Part shown: piece by piece, positions 15,520 through 23,836 of the stretch
Layout: each line of letters starts with the position of its first letter
Numbering within the stretch: position 1 is the first letter of the stretch
Assembly (NCBI GenBank): GCA_050251035.1
Contig: JBFWNN010000011.1
Location: 39,994 to 103,993, forward strand
Length of the DNA: 64,000 nucleotides
Direction: 5' to 3'
DNA from: Taklimakanibacter sp050251035
Lineage (GTDB): Bacteria; Pseudomonadota; Alphaproteobacteria; Rhizobiales; Aestuariivirgaceae
Notes under the pieces: generated by a model
What the model was told of the DNA's origin: nothing
What the model saw: only the letters and a program-made list of their open reading frames with translations
Database searches by the model: none
Made by a program: the position numbers and the translations under genes

Positions 15520-16241
15520 GCGGTTGCCTCGCTCTTTTCGGGCGCACCCTCCCCCGGTCCCCCGTGGGTCACATCGCCCACGATGGCCTGGCCGCCGTCA
15601 TTGACGGTGACGTGCTTCACCACGATTTTCTGTTTCCCGTCGCTGCGGTATTGCTTGAGCGTCGTCATCTGAGCGGCATAGGTGCGGGCGAGCTTGTTGA
15701 GCGAGCGCTCGTAGGCTTCCGAAACCTTGATGTTCCCCTCATGCATCAACCGGCCGGCGTACGTCATGGTTGCTTTGTGGATGGCCACCATCTGAACGCA
15801 AAGCATGGTTTCGGCAACATCGCGGGGGCGCATGTTCGCTACCATCTGGACCATGGAGTTGAACTTTGCCTCGCATATGGCGCCACCCGGTTTCTGGGCG
15901 AGATAGGAGAGTTCGGTGAGGATGCCGTACAACTCATTGATGGTGACCGTCTTGAGGGCGGCGCTGTACAGGGCAAGGGCCACGGCCTTGTCAGGGTGAT
16001 CAAATTCGACGGTTGCGGTCTTCCCGCCATCAAGGACAACGAAGGTGGCGGCCGGCAAGGCATGGCTGGCCTTGAGGCGAGAACGGGCGGCGAGGAGCTT
16101 TGCCTCCTCAGCCGAGAGAGCATAGGTGGGATTGGCCGTGGTGAGGGACTGTTCGGTCTCGGGAGCCCGCTGTTGCGTAGGAGCCCCGATCGGGCGTAGC
16201 TTCGCTACCGATGAACCAGGCTCAGAAATATTACCTCGCAT
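15516..16241 (-). CDS. Conserved phage-region protein, unknown function
   Basis: The product has 241 residues, mainly helical in the middle. The C-terminal part has LARTYAAQMTTLKQYRSDGKQK followed by VVKHVTVNDGGQAIVGDV, a signature I associate with uncharacterised proteins linked to HGGxSTG-like genes in Hyphomicrobiales. No catalytic residues stand out. Co-transcription with 15217-15519 is supported by the ATGA overlap. The start at 16241 is the first available; an internal start would leave the short rightward frame at 16211 free. Confidence 0.6.
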   Translation of the reverse strand: MRGNISEPGSSVAKLRPIGAPTQQRAPETEQSLTTANPTYALSAEEAKLLAARSRLKASHALPAATFVVLDGGKTATVEFDHPDKAVALALYSAALKTVTINELYGILTELSYLAQKPGGAICEAKFNSMVQMVANMRPRDVAETMLCVQMVAIHKATMTYAGRLMHEGNIKVSEAYERSLNKLARTYAAQMTTLKQYRSDGKQKIVVKHVTVNDGGQAIVGDVTHGGPGEGAPEKSEATA

Positions 16242-16432
16242 TGGCAGTCCCTCAGTTGCTCATCGCTGCCATCTCAGGCGGCGCTCTAATCTATTTCATC
16301 CCTAAGACGCCTGGCATATTGGCTGGCCTCTTCGGGGTCGGCATGGCCTATGCACTAACGATCTGGCCCCTGAAGCTGATTGTTTGGCGAAACGCCCGCA
16401 TACGTTCGAAGCAGATTGATCGCGACGTGTGA
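16211..16432 (+). CDS. Possible small two-helix membrane protein (antisense overlaps)
   Basis: The 73-residue frame has two good hydrophobic helices (about 9-30 and 34-52) and a basic C-terminal tail, which looks like a real inner-membrane protein. However, it overlaps the start of 15516-16241 and the end of 16355-18433 on the opposite strand and has no clear ribosome site. It fills an otherwise empty 113-base gap. The flanking genes' ends may be shorter than drawn. Treated as doubtful. Confidence 0.35.
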   Translation: MNQAQKYYLALAVPQLLIAAISGGALIYFIPKTPGILAGLFGVGMAYALTIWPLKLIVWRNARIRSKQIDRDV

Positions 16433-18433
16433 CGGAATACCCGCTCCGCCCCTGAAGGCTTCGAGCGCTTCCGGGCTCCTCAGGACATTGACGATCTGGT
16501 CGCGGTCGACGCCGGTTGCGGTCAGCATCTTGGCGAGATCAGCACGCGTGACATCGCCTCGGTGGCGAGCGATCCGGTTGGTGGCGCCTTCAACCCAGTC
16601 GAGCACCTTTTTGCGGGCCACGCCCTTGAAGCCACCATATGCGAAGGCCTCGCGATTGCCGGCGCCGAACATGGGCTCGTCAGCAACTTCCGCCATGCCC
16701 GACAGGCCGGGCGTGGTGTTCGAGCCGCGCCGAACAAATTGATCCGTCTCCGCATAGGTGCGCTCAAGGCCAATGCGCTTGGCCAGTTCGTCGGCTTTTG
16801 CCTTGCCGAGAACCATGCCCAGCTTCTCTTGCGTCCAGCCACGCTGAAGGAGCGCGCGCGCGGCGGCGGCGTCATTCCGAGCGGTACCAACAACTTCATA
16901 GATCCAGTTGCGAAGACCCAATATGACCTGCGGTCGAGCCTGGGGCTTCATGGTCTTGAGGCGGGCCGCGACCTCGTCGGGCGTCAGGCTGTTGCGGGCC
17001 AAATCCTCGCCGAAGCCAAAAGCATCGAGAATTTCGCTGTCGGTTGCCCATTGCTGATTTGCCCTTGAGAAGCCGCCGTCCGTCGCCTCGTCAATCGACG
17101 CCTCCAACCTCTTTTTGATGCCGATCAGCGTCGAAGCCTCGCCCTTACGTCCCTTGCGGAGGGCTTCACCGATGTCATCGCCAATGTCCCGATAGATACC
17201 CTGGAGTGCCCGCGCGTCCGTCACTTGGCCCCGATTCATCATGGTGAGTCGATTGCGATACCGCTTAAGCCTGACGCCGGTAGCGCTCATGCTCTGCGGC
17301 CCCATGCCGGTCACATTGGGCTGGATAATTTCGTCAATGGCCTCCAGAACCGGATTGGTGTTGACCATTTTTGCGTCACCAAAGGCCGCCTGGTAGAGCG
17401 GTCGGCCCTGGCCCGCGCGAGCCTGCATCAGCCGCTCGCGATGCTCGACTGCATTGACACGCGACCCCATGGCGTTGTCAGCCGCCTGCAAGGCGCGAGG
17501 CGTCGTGCCTTGGGCTCGCCGCTCTAGGGCTTGGTCAATGATTTCCGCCCCCTCGCCAGGAGTGGCGAAGATACCGCGCCCCTGCCGGCGCAAATTCGGG
17601 CCAGCGTCGAGAAGCATGCCTTCGGGCCCTAGCTGGGTGATCTGCTGGGGCGTCACCGCGTCGGCTTCCAGAGCCTGATTGAGCTTCTTGACGGCCGTGT
17701 TTCTTGCATCGAGCTGGGCAGCGGGCGACCCAGCACTTCGAAGCCCGGTAGCAAGGTGAGGAGCGCCCATACCCGTAAGACCAGCGACGAACCGCGCCGC
17801 ATCCTCCACTGGCGTTCCCTCAGTTGCCTGCCCGGCCGCCTCGGAAGCCACGCCACCAGTGACGCCGCTGAGCACCCTCATGCCGATGGAGCCGGGACCG
17901 AAGATCGAGCCGCCAACAAATTCGCCGACCGTATCGGCATAGCGCTCGCCGGTCGTCTGTGGCTGCTCCTCAAGGAAGGCTTGCGGGCGCTGGCCCGTGA
18001 CCATGTCCGACAAATTTGGTGCCGGCCGCGTTGCGTCGTTGATGCCGCCTATGACGTCGGCACTCGGAAGACCGGTCCCGCCCGGCATGACCAGGAAGCC
18101 GGCCCGGATGGCGCTGGCCACCTCCTGTGCGGTCTCAGGCGAGAAGCCGAGCCTATCGCTGAGCCATTGAGCGCCGCCGGCAAGGGCTTCGCGCGCGTCA
18201 GCAGGCGCGGCGCCGAATTTGATGGCGCCCTTGATGACACCCCTAGTCCCGGCCCGGGTCAGACCTCCAGATGCGCCGCCTCGCGTATCTGCAGTGGCAG
18301 CGGTCGCGCTGCCCGGCAGTATGCCCAGGTGTTCGGCAATCTCGTCCACTTCGTCAGCCTGCTCCTCGGGAGTGAGCTTGAGGAAGTCGTCCGATACCTT
18401 GACCTTCCGTCCCTCAATGGTCAGTGTCGCCAT
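16355..18433 (-). CDS. Phage internal virion / DNA-ejection-like protein
   Basis: The product has 692 residues. It begins MATLTIEGRKVKVSDDFLKL with PEEQADEVDEIAEHLG following, a recurrent N-terminal motif of large phage proteins in alphaproteobacteria. The rest is long, Ala/Gly-rich and helical, with a glycine-rich hydrophobic stretch (residues about 175-230) like the membrane-active parts of ejection proteins. I infer a podovirus-type internal virion or DNA-transfer role. It lies three bases downstream of another ejection-like gene. No other virion gene was found nearby, so its present role is unclear. Confidence 0.55.
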   Translation of the reverse strand: MATLTIEGRKVKVSDDFLKLTPEEQADEVDEIAEHLGILPGSATAATADTRGGASGGLTRAGTRGVIKGAIKFGAAPADAREALAGGAQWLSDRLGFSPETAQEVASAIRAGFLVMPGGTGLPSADVIGGINDATRPAPNLSDMVTGQRPQAFLEEQPQTTGERYADTVGEFVGGSIFGPGSIGMRVLSGVTGGVASEAAGQATEGTPVEDAARFVAGLTGMGAPHLATGLRSAGSPAAQLDARNTAVKKLNQALEADAVTPQQITQLGPEGMLLDAGPNLRRQGRGIFATPGEGAEIIDQALERRAQGTTPRALQAADNAMGSRVNAVEHRERLMQARAGQGRPLYQAAFGDAKMVNTNPVLEAIDEIIQPNVTGMGPQSMSATGVRLKRYRNRLTMMNRGQVTDARALQGIYRDIGDDIGEALRKGRKGEASTLIGIKKRLEASIDEATDGGFSRANQQWATDSEILDAFGFGEDLARNSLTPDEVAARLKTMKPQARPQVILGLRNWIYEVVGTARNDAAAARALLQRGWTQEKLGMVLGKAKADELAKRIGLERTYAETDQFVRRGSNTTPGLSGMAEVADEPMFGAGNREAFAYGGFKGVARKKVLDWVEGATNRIARHRGDVTRADLAKMLTATGVDRDQIVNVLRSPEALEAFRGGAGIPSHVAINLLRTYAGVSPNNQLQGPDR

Positions 18434-18436
18434 GGC

Positions 18437-19627
18437 TCACTCTCCCAGCTCGAATGAAATGCCGCGCCTCGTCTTGCCTGTCTGGGGCGAGCTTGGTTCG
18501 TCCGGATTGTTCGCAGCAGACAGATCCACGCCAGCCTTTTCCATATCGAGGATGGCGCGAGGCGGGAGCCCGAGCTTGAGCGCCTGCAGGGCACGGCGCC
18601 GCGAGGCGCGCTTCTGAGCGAGCACCCGTTTACTGTCGCCGGGGCGAGGAAGATAGACGACGCCATACTCTGCGTCCTCTTCCTTCGTGATTGCAGCGCC
18701 TGTGTCTTTCCTCAGAATAGCCTGGAGAAATTCTTTGCCTGCCTGCTCCGCCTGCTGGAATTTAGCCGACTTCGCATAGTTGCCGACAACCGGAACTTGA
18801 CCGCCAAGGGTCTCGGGAAGGCTCGTCAGGGCATCACTGTTTTCTTCGAGCTGCTGGAGAGCGCCGGCCGCGCGTGTGGTGAAAACCACGTCCTTGCTCT
18901 GGCCTTCCGTCAGCGGCTTGCCCATGCCCTGGGTGAAACTGACCTGCCCATCCGGCCCGACCTCCAACGAGGTGCCGCTTGGCGCCTTCACCCCGCCGAC
19001 GCGGTCAAAGCCGCCGGTCTGCGAATTGTAGCGCGCCTTGAAAGGCTGGCCGGTCTTGTCGTCGTACAGCTCGACAAGATCGGGCGACTGAGCACCGAGC
19101 TTTGCCCGCTCGATCTTGATCTGCTCGGCTCGATAGGCTTCGTCAGCCTTGAAATTCTGCTCCTGTAGGCCGTAGGAGCGATCCGCGTTCGCCTGCGCGC
19201 GCCCGCTTTCCTCCCGCCTCAGATCCATGCCCATCATGTCGCCGACATCGAGCCCGCGAGCAATTAGGGCATCGCGGTTCTCCCAAGCGTCTTCGCCGTC
19301 ACCGAAAGAGCGGCCTTCAGCGCGATAGCCGTCAATCATCGCCTGCCATTTTTGCGGCGTGTTGGCGGCATAAGCACGGCGCGTGAAGTCCTCAACGAAC
19401 TGCTTCTTTTGAGCGTCACTGAACTGCCGCGTCTGCATATAGGCTTCGGGGCTGAGCCGTGCCAGTTCGTTCTGCGCGGCGGTGTCGCCGGTTAGAGCGC
19501 GACCTTGTGCTTCGCGGGTGCGCTCTGCGAGATCGGCAAGGTGATTGCGGCGCGAATCTTCCCGCCCCTGTCGAAAAGCATCGATTGCTGCGAGAAAATT
19601 CGGCGCTGAGCCGTATCGTGCGTCCAT
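18437..19627 (-). CDS. Phage ejection-like / structural protein, coiled coil
   Basis: The product has 396 residues, rich in Gln, Ala, Glu and Arg. A helical N-terminal half (RRNHLADLAERTREAQGR, then KADEAYRAEQIKIERAKLGAQ) is followed by a short beta-rich middle and a helical C-terminal domain (GKEFLQAILRKDTGAAITKEE) with VYLPRPGDSK. The FLQAILRKxxGAAI pattern recurs in phage virion-associated proteins. It is adjacent to and co-directional with the 692-residue protein, an arrangement typical of genes for proteins ejected with the DNA. The assignment is by architecture, not by close homology. Confidence 0.5.
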   Translation of the reverse strand: MDARYGSAPNFLAAIDAFRQGREDSRRNHLADLAERTREAQGRALTGDTAAQNELARLSPEAYMQTRQFSDAQKKQFVEDFTRRAYAANTPQKWQAMIDGYRAEGRSFGDGEDAWENRDALIARGLDVGDMMGMDLRREESGRAQANADRSYGLQEQNFKADEAYRAEQIKIERAKLGAQSPDLVELYDDKTGQPFKARYNSQTGGFDRVGGVKAPSGTSLEVGPDGQVSFTQGMGKPLTEGQSKDVVFTTRAAGALQQLEENSDALTSLPETLGGQVPVVGNYAKSAKFQQAEQAGKEFLQAILRKDTGAAITKEEDAEYGVVYLPRPGDSKRVLAQKRASRRRALQALKLGLPPRAILDMEKAGVDLSAANNPDEPSSPQTGKTRRGISFELGE

Positions 19628-19707
19628 CTTAGGGCCTCCTCGGCATCATCACGATGCTGAACAATTCGACTGTCTTATACCAATTTCTCATCTGCTTCGC
19701 CACCCGA

Positions 19708-20193
19708 TCAGTTGATCGGTGTGCCTCCTTTCAGGGTGAAACCTAACTCTTCGAGCGAGAAGCCCGCGACCACTTCAAGCAGCGCCTGAACGCCGTTGAG
19801 TGCTGACGCCACCTCGTCAAACCAGTAGCTACGATGGGGCTTATGTTCGTCATCGAGTGGCAAATCTCGCAGGACCTCCAGGCCCTGACGCGCCATGAGG
19901 GTGACGATCAGGGCGTCCAAATCCGTGATGGGCTGGCTCTCACAAAGCGCCTTGCGCCTGGCATAGACTTCGCCGGCAAGCCTAAGCTTCTCCGTCGAGC
20001 CCTCTGGCGCTCCGCTGTGCTGCATCTCGATGAGACGCGCGTCGATCTCCCGAGCGAGATGGATGAAGTTGCCCGAGACCAAGGGGATGGTGAGGCCCAG
20101 TTGGGATCGGTAGAAGCGGCCCATCCTACCGGTGCCAAGATCGGAAGCCTCATCGTCATCGGCGTGGGGCGAAATTTTTTCTGAGGTCTTCAT
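19708..20193 (-). CDS. Hypothetical element protein
   Basis: Not recognised. The product has 161 residues, acidic, with a helical body (NFIHLAREIDARLIEMQH and NGVQALLEVVAGFSLEELGF). Its ATG overlaps the end of the replication-type winged-helix gene by 4 bases (20190-20193), so it belongs to the replication/regulation operon and not to the ejection-protein pair, from which it is separated by 80 bases. Confidence 0.5.
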   Translation of the reverse strand: MKTSEKISPHADDDEASDLGTGRMGRFYRSQLGLTIPLVSGNFIHLAREIDARLIEMQHSGAPEGSTEKLRLAGEVYARRKALCESQPITDLDALIVTLMARQGLEVLRDLPLDDEHKPHRSYWFDEVASALNGVQALLEVVAGFSLEELGFTLKGGTPIN

Positions 20194-20930
20194 GCCGCCG
20201 ATTTTCCAGGATGAGGGCCATTGAGGCGGGAGGATTCTGGAGAGGCGGCCCGCGCGAGCTTCGCTACAGCGCTCCCGATGGGCGCGCTTCGCTCGCGCTG
20301 CGGCGGAGTGGTTGAGTTGGGGTCCCCTCCCCTAGATATAGAAGGGAGTATACCTTTGTGAACTTCGGCGCCCTCAGCAATATCAATGGCTTCGCGGAGG
20401 GCTAGTATACCTTTATATACCGACGCTAGTTCCTGATCGTGAACCGTAGAGGTATACAAAGGTGAACTGATTTCGTCAGTCACTTCACTCATCGGCTCCT
20501 TCTTCAGCTCGCTGTAGGACTTCCACTCGTCGGTAGGCAGAAACCAATCCCAGAGCCCGTTCACCCGGACTTTGGTCCAGCAATAGGTCAGGCGAAATCG
20601 GTTGAGGTCGGTCATGGCGCGGCCTTTGAGGTTGCCGCGCTTCACCTCGATGAGCTTTCTCGTCTCCGCTTCTGTTATCGCGGGATTGATGTACTGCCGG
20701 CCGATGCCATACGCCTGGAGCTGGGTGTAGGGCGCCACCAAGGAGCCGTTCTCGGACCCGCCATGCTTCAAGTGTTCGGCCTCAAGGAAATCGAGAAGAC
20801 GGGCGCAGTTGATGCTGCGAAAGCGGTAAGCATCGGACGTGATGAGCGCCAGCGTTTTCCAGACGAAAGGCTCACCGACCGGCGCACCGCCGGCAACACG
20901 GCCTCCCCAGATCTTGCGCCCCTTGCCCAT
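20190..20930 (-). CDS. Winged-helix replication-type protein
   Basis: The product has 246 residues. The central part has the layout of plasmid/phage replication wHTH proteins: VWKTLALITSDAYRFRSINCARLLDFLEAEH, then GSLVAPYTQLQAYGIGR, AITEAETRKLIEVKRG and FRLTYCW. The C-terminal part is poorly ordered and Pro/Ser-rich. The start at 20930 is fixed by a TGATG overlap with the topoisomerase-like gene, so a longer frame upstream is rejected. A role in initiating element replication is inferred from the domain and the neighbours. Confidence 0.65.
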   Translation of the reverse strand: MGKGRKIWGGRVAGGAPVGEPFVWKTLALITSDAYRFRSINCARLLDFLEAEHLKHGGSENGSLVAPYTQLQAYGIGRQYINPAITEAETRKLIEVKRGNLKGRAMTDLNRFRLTYCWTKVRVNGLWDWFLPTDEWKSYSELKKEPMSEVTDEISSPLYTSTVHDQELASVYKGILALREAIDIAEGAEVHKGILPSISRGGDPNSTTPPQRERSAPIGSAVAKLARAASPESSRLNGPHPGKSAA

Positions 20931-21826
20931 CAGACGCCTCCCGATTGAATGGCGGTGGCGGCCCAGTTCTGGAGGAAAGCCTTCTCGCTCGCCTCGGCGG
21001 TCCTGAGGATGTTCAACCGGTCGGCATCGAGGTGCCGGTTGATAGCGGCCTCCACGATGTTGCGCATGGTGTCGGGCGGCAAGGCGTCCAGCTCGCACGC
21101 GAAGTCATAGGGCCATGCCCGGTCAGCCGGCGACTTGCGCTTGGGCTCGCGGGTCGGCAGCTTCAAGGCGGTGATCTGCGCGACATCGACGGCGATCTGC
21201 TCGAAGACGACCTCTACGCCCTTCTCGGACGCGAAACGGACAAGCTTGTCCCGAAGAGAACGGGCAGCATCCCGACCGGCCCGGTCGAAGTCGCCGAGAT
21301 AGTAGACGTGGTATGGGCGCCCATCCCAACTGCGTGCAGCGATGGCCTCGAAACAGAAGGTCTCCGACGAGAACCCGCGCGTCACCATCAAAGGAACATC
21401 GTATTGCGCGGTGATGGGCGAGATGACCCCGCTTATGGCGTCCTTCTCGCACCATATTTCGCAATAGGTGTCGGCGTCGTTCCAGAGGTTCTTACGGTAG
21501 AACGCTGCCGTCGCCTCGATGGCCGCCCGGATGCCGTCATAGGATCGGGGCTTGCGCATCCACCGCGTGGCGTCGGCGATCCAGTCATAAGACATGCGCC
21601 CCTGGCGCCGGAGGGCGAGAACCTGACGCTGCACCTTGTCATAGCCGGCGTCCGTCTTGTCGATGCCGGGAAGCCCATGGACTTCGCACTGGTAATAGAG
21701 GCCGCGCACCGTGACCGGTCCATGGCGCTCCGCGTAGTCGATCATGAAGGCGGCGCGCTCCTCCATGTCGGCCTGGGTGGCCCTGGAGCGCTTTACGGGG
21801 CTAGCCGCATAAGATTGCTGGGTCAT
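20930..21826 (-). CDS. Spo11/topoisomerase VI A-like protein (mini-A type)
   Basis: The product has 298 residues. The N-terminal winged-helix region contains RGLYYQC (41-47), equivalent to the R-x-[IL]-Y-Y motif with the catalytic tyrosine of Spo11/TopVI A. A Toprim domain follows, with the invariant Glu127 in WCEKDAISGV and the DxD pair Asp179/Asp181 in YYLGDFDRAG. No B-subunit (GHKL ATPase) gene is present nearby. Stand-alone A-like proteins (Topo mini-A) have been described on mobile elements. It could nick or break DNA for replication or recombination. The gene overlaps its neighbours at both ends (TGATG, ATGA). Confidence 0.75.
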   Translation of the reverse strand: MTQQSYAASPVKRSRATQADMEERAAFMIDYAERHGPVTVRGLYYQCEVHGLPGIDKTDAGYDKVQRQVLALRRQGRMSYDWIADATRWMRKPRSYDGIRAAIEATAAFYRKNLWNDADTYCEIWCEKDAISGVISPITAQYDVPLMVTRGFSSETFCFEAIAARSWDGRPYHVYYLGDFDRAGRDAARSLRDKLVRFASEKGVEVVFEQIAVDVAQITALKLPTREPKRKSPADRAWPYDFACELDALPPDTMRNIVEAAINRHLDADRLNILRTAEASEKAFLQNWAATAIQSGGV

Positions 21827-22287
21827 GCCGGCACCGCCGATCTGGCCGACAGGCTCGTGGTGGCGGCGGTGCGCTCACTGGTGCTTGGCGACAGTGACGA
21901 ACGGTGTAGGTCGCCCTCACCCTGCAGAACGCTCCCAGGACGCCCGATTTCGTCCGGGGTGTCCCTAGAGGGGTCAGCGTCGAAATCGCCGCTGGCGGTG
22001 CGTTCTGCATACTTGCGGAGGCTAATGCCGTCCTGGCCCTCGCTGACCGTCAGGCCGGCCAGGCGCTCGATGTCGCCGGTCATCCTGGGGAATGGTCGAG
22101 CGCCATCCCAGAGCTGGAGCTTGCCGGTGACGCCTTTCGACATGAGAACCCGAGCCGCCGCGAACAGCGGCTCGGTGGTGGCGTTGACGATGACCATGCC
22201 GCTCGGCTGGTTCATCTTGACCTGATACCTGGGGCCACGGGCGCCGTACCCGCGAACCTCGGCATAGACACGAAGGTGGCCGGACAT
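21823..22287 (-). CDS. Hypothetical protein of the replication module
   Basis: The product has 154 residues. The first 90 look like a compact alpha/beta domain (MVIVNATTEPLFAAARVLMS, GKLQLWDGARPFPRMTGD); the last 60 are Ser/Arg/Asp-rich and probably disordered. No family recognised. It is coupled to the upstream winged-helix gene (TAATG) and to the downstream Toprim gene (ATGA), so it should be made together with them. Confidence 0.55.
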   Translation of the reverse strand: MSGHLRVYAEVRGYGARGPRYQVKMNQPSGMVIVNATTEPLFAAARVLMSKGVTGKLQLWDGARPFPRMTGDIERLAGLTVSEGQDGISLRKYAERTASGDFDADPSRDTPDEIGRPGSVLQGEGDLHRSSLSPSTSERTAATTSLSARSAVPA

Positions 22288-22601
22288 TAGGCGGCCTCCT
22301 TCGTGTCGTCCTCGTCCTTGACAACCAGCGAGACGTTCGACTGCAACACATATCGAGCATGACGACCGGCAAACTGACCGCCGTGCTCTTCGTGCACGGT
22401 CTCGATATGAAGGCCCTTCTTCCGCAACTTGTGAACATAGCCTGACCAGCGCGGGCCGGGCGTGTCGATCGGTGTGCAGCCGGCGGCCCCGGCGCGGTAC
22501 AGCTGCATCAAAGCCCAGGCGTCCCTCCCCCTCGCGATGAAGGGGAGGCCGTCCGGCAAGACCTTGGCGATGATGGTGAGCGAGGTGTTATTCTTGCCCA
22601 T
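22287..22601 (-). CDS. HTH_39-type winged-helix protein
   Basis: The product has 104 residues. The pattern PFIARGRDAWALMQLYRAG, then GCTPIDTPGPRWSGYVHKLRKKGLHIET and GRHARYVL, matches the small helix-turn-helix family (HTH_39) found in alphaproteobacterial phages, where it replaces a DNA-binding regulator. The start at 22601 overlaps a tiny upstream reading frame by TGATG. It likely binds DNA in the control or replication region of the element. Confidence 0.7.
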   Translation of the reverse strand: MGKNNTSLTIIAKVLPDGLPFIARGRDAWALMQLYRAGAAGCTPIDTPGPRWSGYVHKLRKKGLHIETVHEEHGGQFAGRHARYVLQSNVSLVVKDEDDTKEAA

Positions 22602-22696
22602 CAGCGCACCTCACCGAAGACGAGGGCGTCGATGGTGGCGGCGGTGCTGATCGGAATGGAGCACTTCCGTGCAATCCATCTTACTCGTCGCGGCAC
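22601..22696 (-). CDS. Possible 31-residue leader or mini-protein
   Basis: A GTG at 22696 opens a 31-codon frame (VPRRVRWIARKCSIPIS, then ATIDALVFGEVR) whose TGA overlaps the next ATG as TGATG, the same junction used elsewhere in this operon. The sequence has a plausible helix with IDALVFGE. No clear Shine-Dalgarno was seen. It may be a real small protein or a translational coupling leader. Confidence 0.35.
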   Translation of the reverse strand: MPRRVRWIARKCSIPISTAATIDALVFGEVR

Positions 22697-22762
22697 CTGC
22701 GGATTGGGCTTGAAGCCCGGCGACGTGGAGGGTATAGGGAACATAGCGATTAATCACTTTCT

Positions 22763-22805
22763 GCCCCGCTCGTTGCCCCAAGCTCGCGCGGGGCTTTTTC
22801 TTTTT
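22763..22805 (+). terminator. Plus-strand hairpin with U-run
   Basis: GCCCCGC (22763-22769) can pair with GCGGGGC (22788-22794), followed by TTTTTCTTTTT. The form is that of an intrinsic terminator for rightward transcription. No rightward gene is annotated just upstream, so it may shield the leftward xis/int region from antisense transcripts or terminate an unseen RNA. Confidence 0.35.
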
Positions 22806-22827
22806 GAGCTTGAGGTGTGCGGGGAGA

Positions 22828-23016
22828 TCAGGCGGCTTCGGCTGGCGTCTGCGAAGGCAGGTTTTCCAGCCACTTGTCCAAGTCCGAAACTCTAACAAGC
22901 CGGCGTCGGCCGACCTTTACGGACTTGATTTCCCGCTTGTTGAGAAGCTCGTAGAACTTCGTGCGGGAAACGCCGATGCGCTTATGCGCCATTGCAACAG
23001 CGATTGCAGATTGCAT
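22828..23016 (-). CDS. Excisionase-family HTH protein
   Basis: The product has 62 residues with the AlpA/MerR-like excisionase layout: AVAMAHKRIGVSRTKFYELLNKREI, then KVGRRRLVRVSDLDKWLEN. The family bends DNA at att sites and directs the integrase towards excision, or acts as a small transcriptional regulator. It is separated from the integrase by one gene and shares its orientation. Its presence with an intact integrase suggests the element may still be able to leave comM. Confidence 0.8.
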   Translation of the reverse strand: MQSAIAVAMAHKRIGVSRTKFYELLNKREIKSVKVGRRRLVRVSDLDKWLENLPSQTPAEAA

Positions 23017-23133
23017 GTCATAGTCCTTCTCAATTCAATCCAGCATCACGCCGGACGTGGAAGGAGCTAGGCGCTGATTTTCGCTATCAATAAAGCGAGT
23101 GAATTTTCGTAGTGCAAAAAAGTGCTATCGAAA

Positions 23134-23745
23134 TTAGCCGAGATTTTTTGTAGCCGCATCTTCGGGAGTGTCGCGCGCCTCGATCTCTTTCAAAACTTCT
23201 CTGAGATGCGAATAAAGGGGGTGGCTCTGGAATGACGCTCCGCTCTCCCTGAGGCGCCTCAATTCCGCATAGTAGGCGGTCTGTATCGATTGGCTCCCTC
23301 TGCCTTTCCATCGACCATTCTTTCTTGATAAGACCGCGCACGCGCTGGCGACAGTCTTGCCCTTGGCTACAAGCCCTTCGATGGTACTTACCAACTCCCA
23401 TCCGCCCAATTGGCCCGAACCCGCGGGGCGACCCCGCGAACGCGGTTGCTCATCGCTAAACTGGAAGCCGGGCACAAATTCCCGGGCAAGGCAGAATAGT
23501 GTTCGGAATATCTGATCATTTACCGGTATCGTCTCCCTCACCCCATAGTGCCGCGCCAACGCTACCAGCCGCTCGACCTCCTGGTCATTGACCTGCTCGC
23601 TTGCGGCCACCATCAATGCGTAAAATTTGTCCGGGTCGTTCTTCGCCATGGCGCGGATGACCAGACTGTCCGGCCTCTCGATCGGCTTCAGGAGTATTCC
23701 GGTAAACGGTTTTTTGCTCTTGGATCGCGTTCTCTTCTGAGCCAT
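23134..23745 (-). CDS. Hypothetical protein between xis and int
   Basis: The product has 203 residues, starting MAQKRTRSKSK. The ATG at 23745 is chosen because GGAG lies nine bases upstream; a further Met ten codons before is less likely. The N-terminus is basic, the body helical, with no recognised domain. Its position between integration genes suggests a role in recombination control or DNA binding, which is inference. It is AT-richer towards the 3' end. Confidence 0.55.
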   Translation of the reverse strand: MAQKRTRSKSKKPFTGILLKPIERPDSLVIRAMAKNDPDKFYALMVAASEQVNDQEVERLVALARHYGVRETIPVNDQIFRTLFCLAREFVPGFQFSDEQPRSRGRPAGSGQLGGWELVSTIEGLVAKGKTVASACAVLSRKNGRWKGRGSQSIQTAYYAELRRLRESGASFQSHPLYSHLREVLKEIEARDTPEDAATKNLG

Positions 23746-23780
23746 TGCACGGCACTCCGCACCGCAAGTGGGCATGGAGA

Positions 23781-23806
23781 AAGCCGGCGGTGCATCACCG
23801 GCCTTG
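23781..23806 (-). terminator. Weak hairpin downstream of the integrase
   Basis: AAGCCGG (23781-23787) and CCGGCCTT (23798-23805) can pair. In the leftward sense the stem is followed by TTTCTCC. It could end the integrase transcript before the gene at 23134-23745, but the U-run is poor. Confidence 0.3.
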
Positions 23807-23836
23807 TCGGTAGCGAACCTATCTCCATGCTTCTCG

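Noticed and set aside
22632..22895. A plus-strand 87-codon frame over the xis downstream region
   Set aside because: It would read through a terminator-like hairpin and into the excisionase antisense; no family features were seen.
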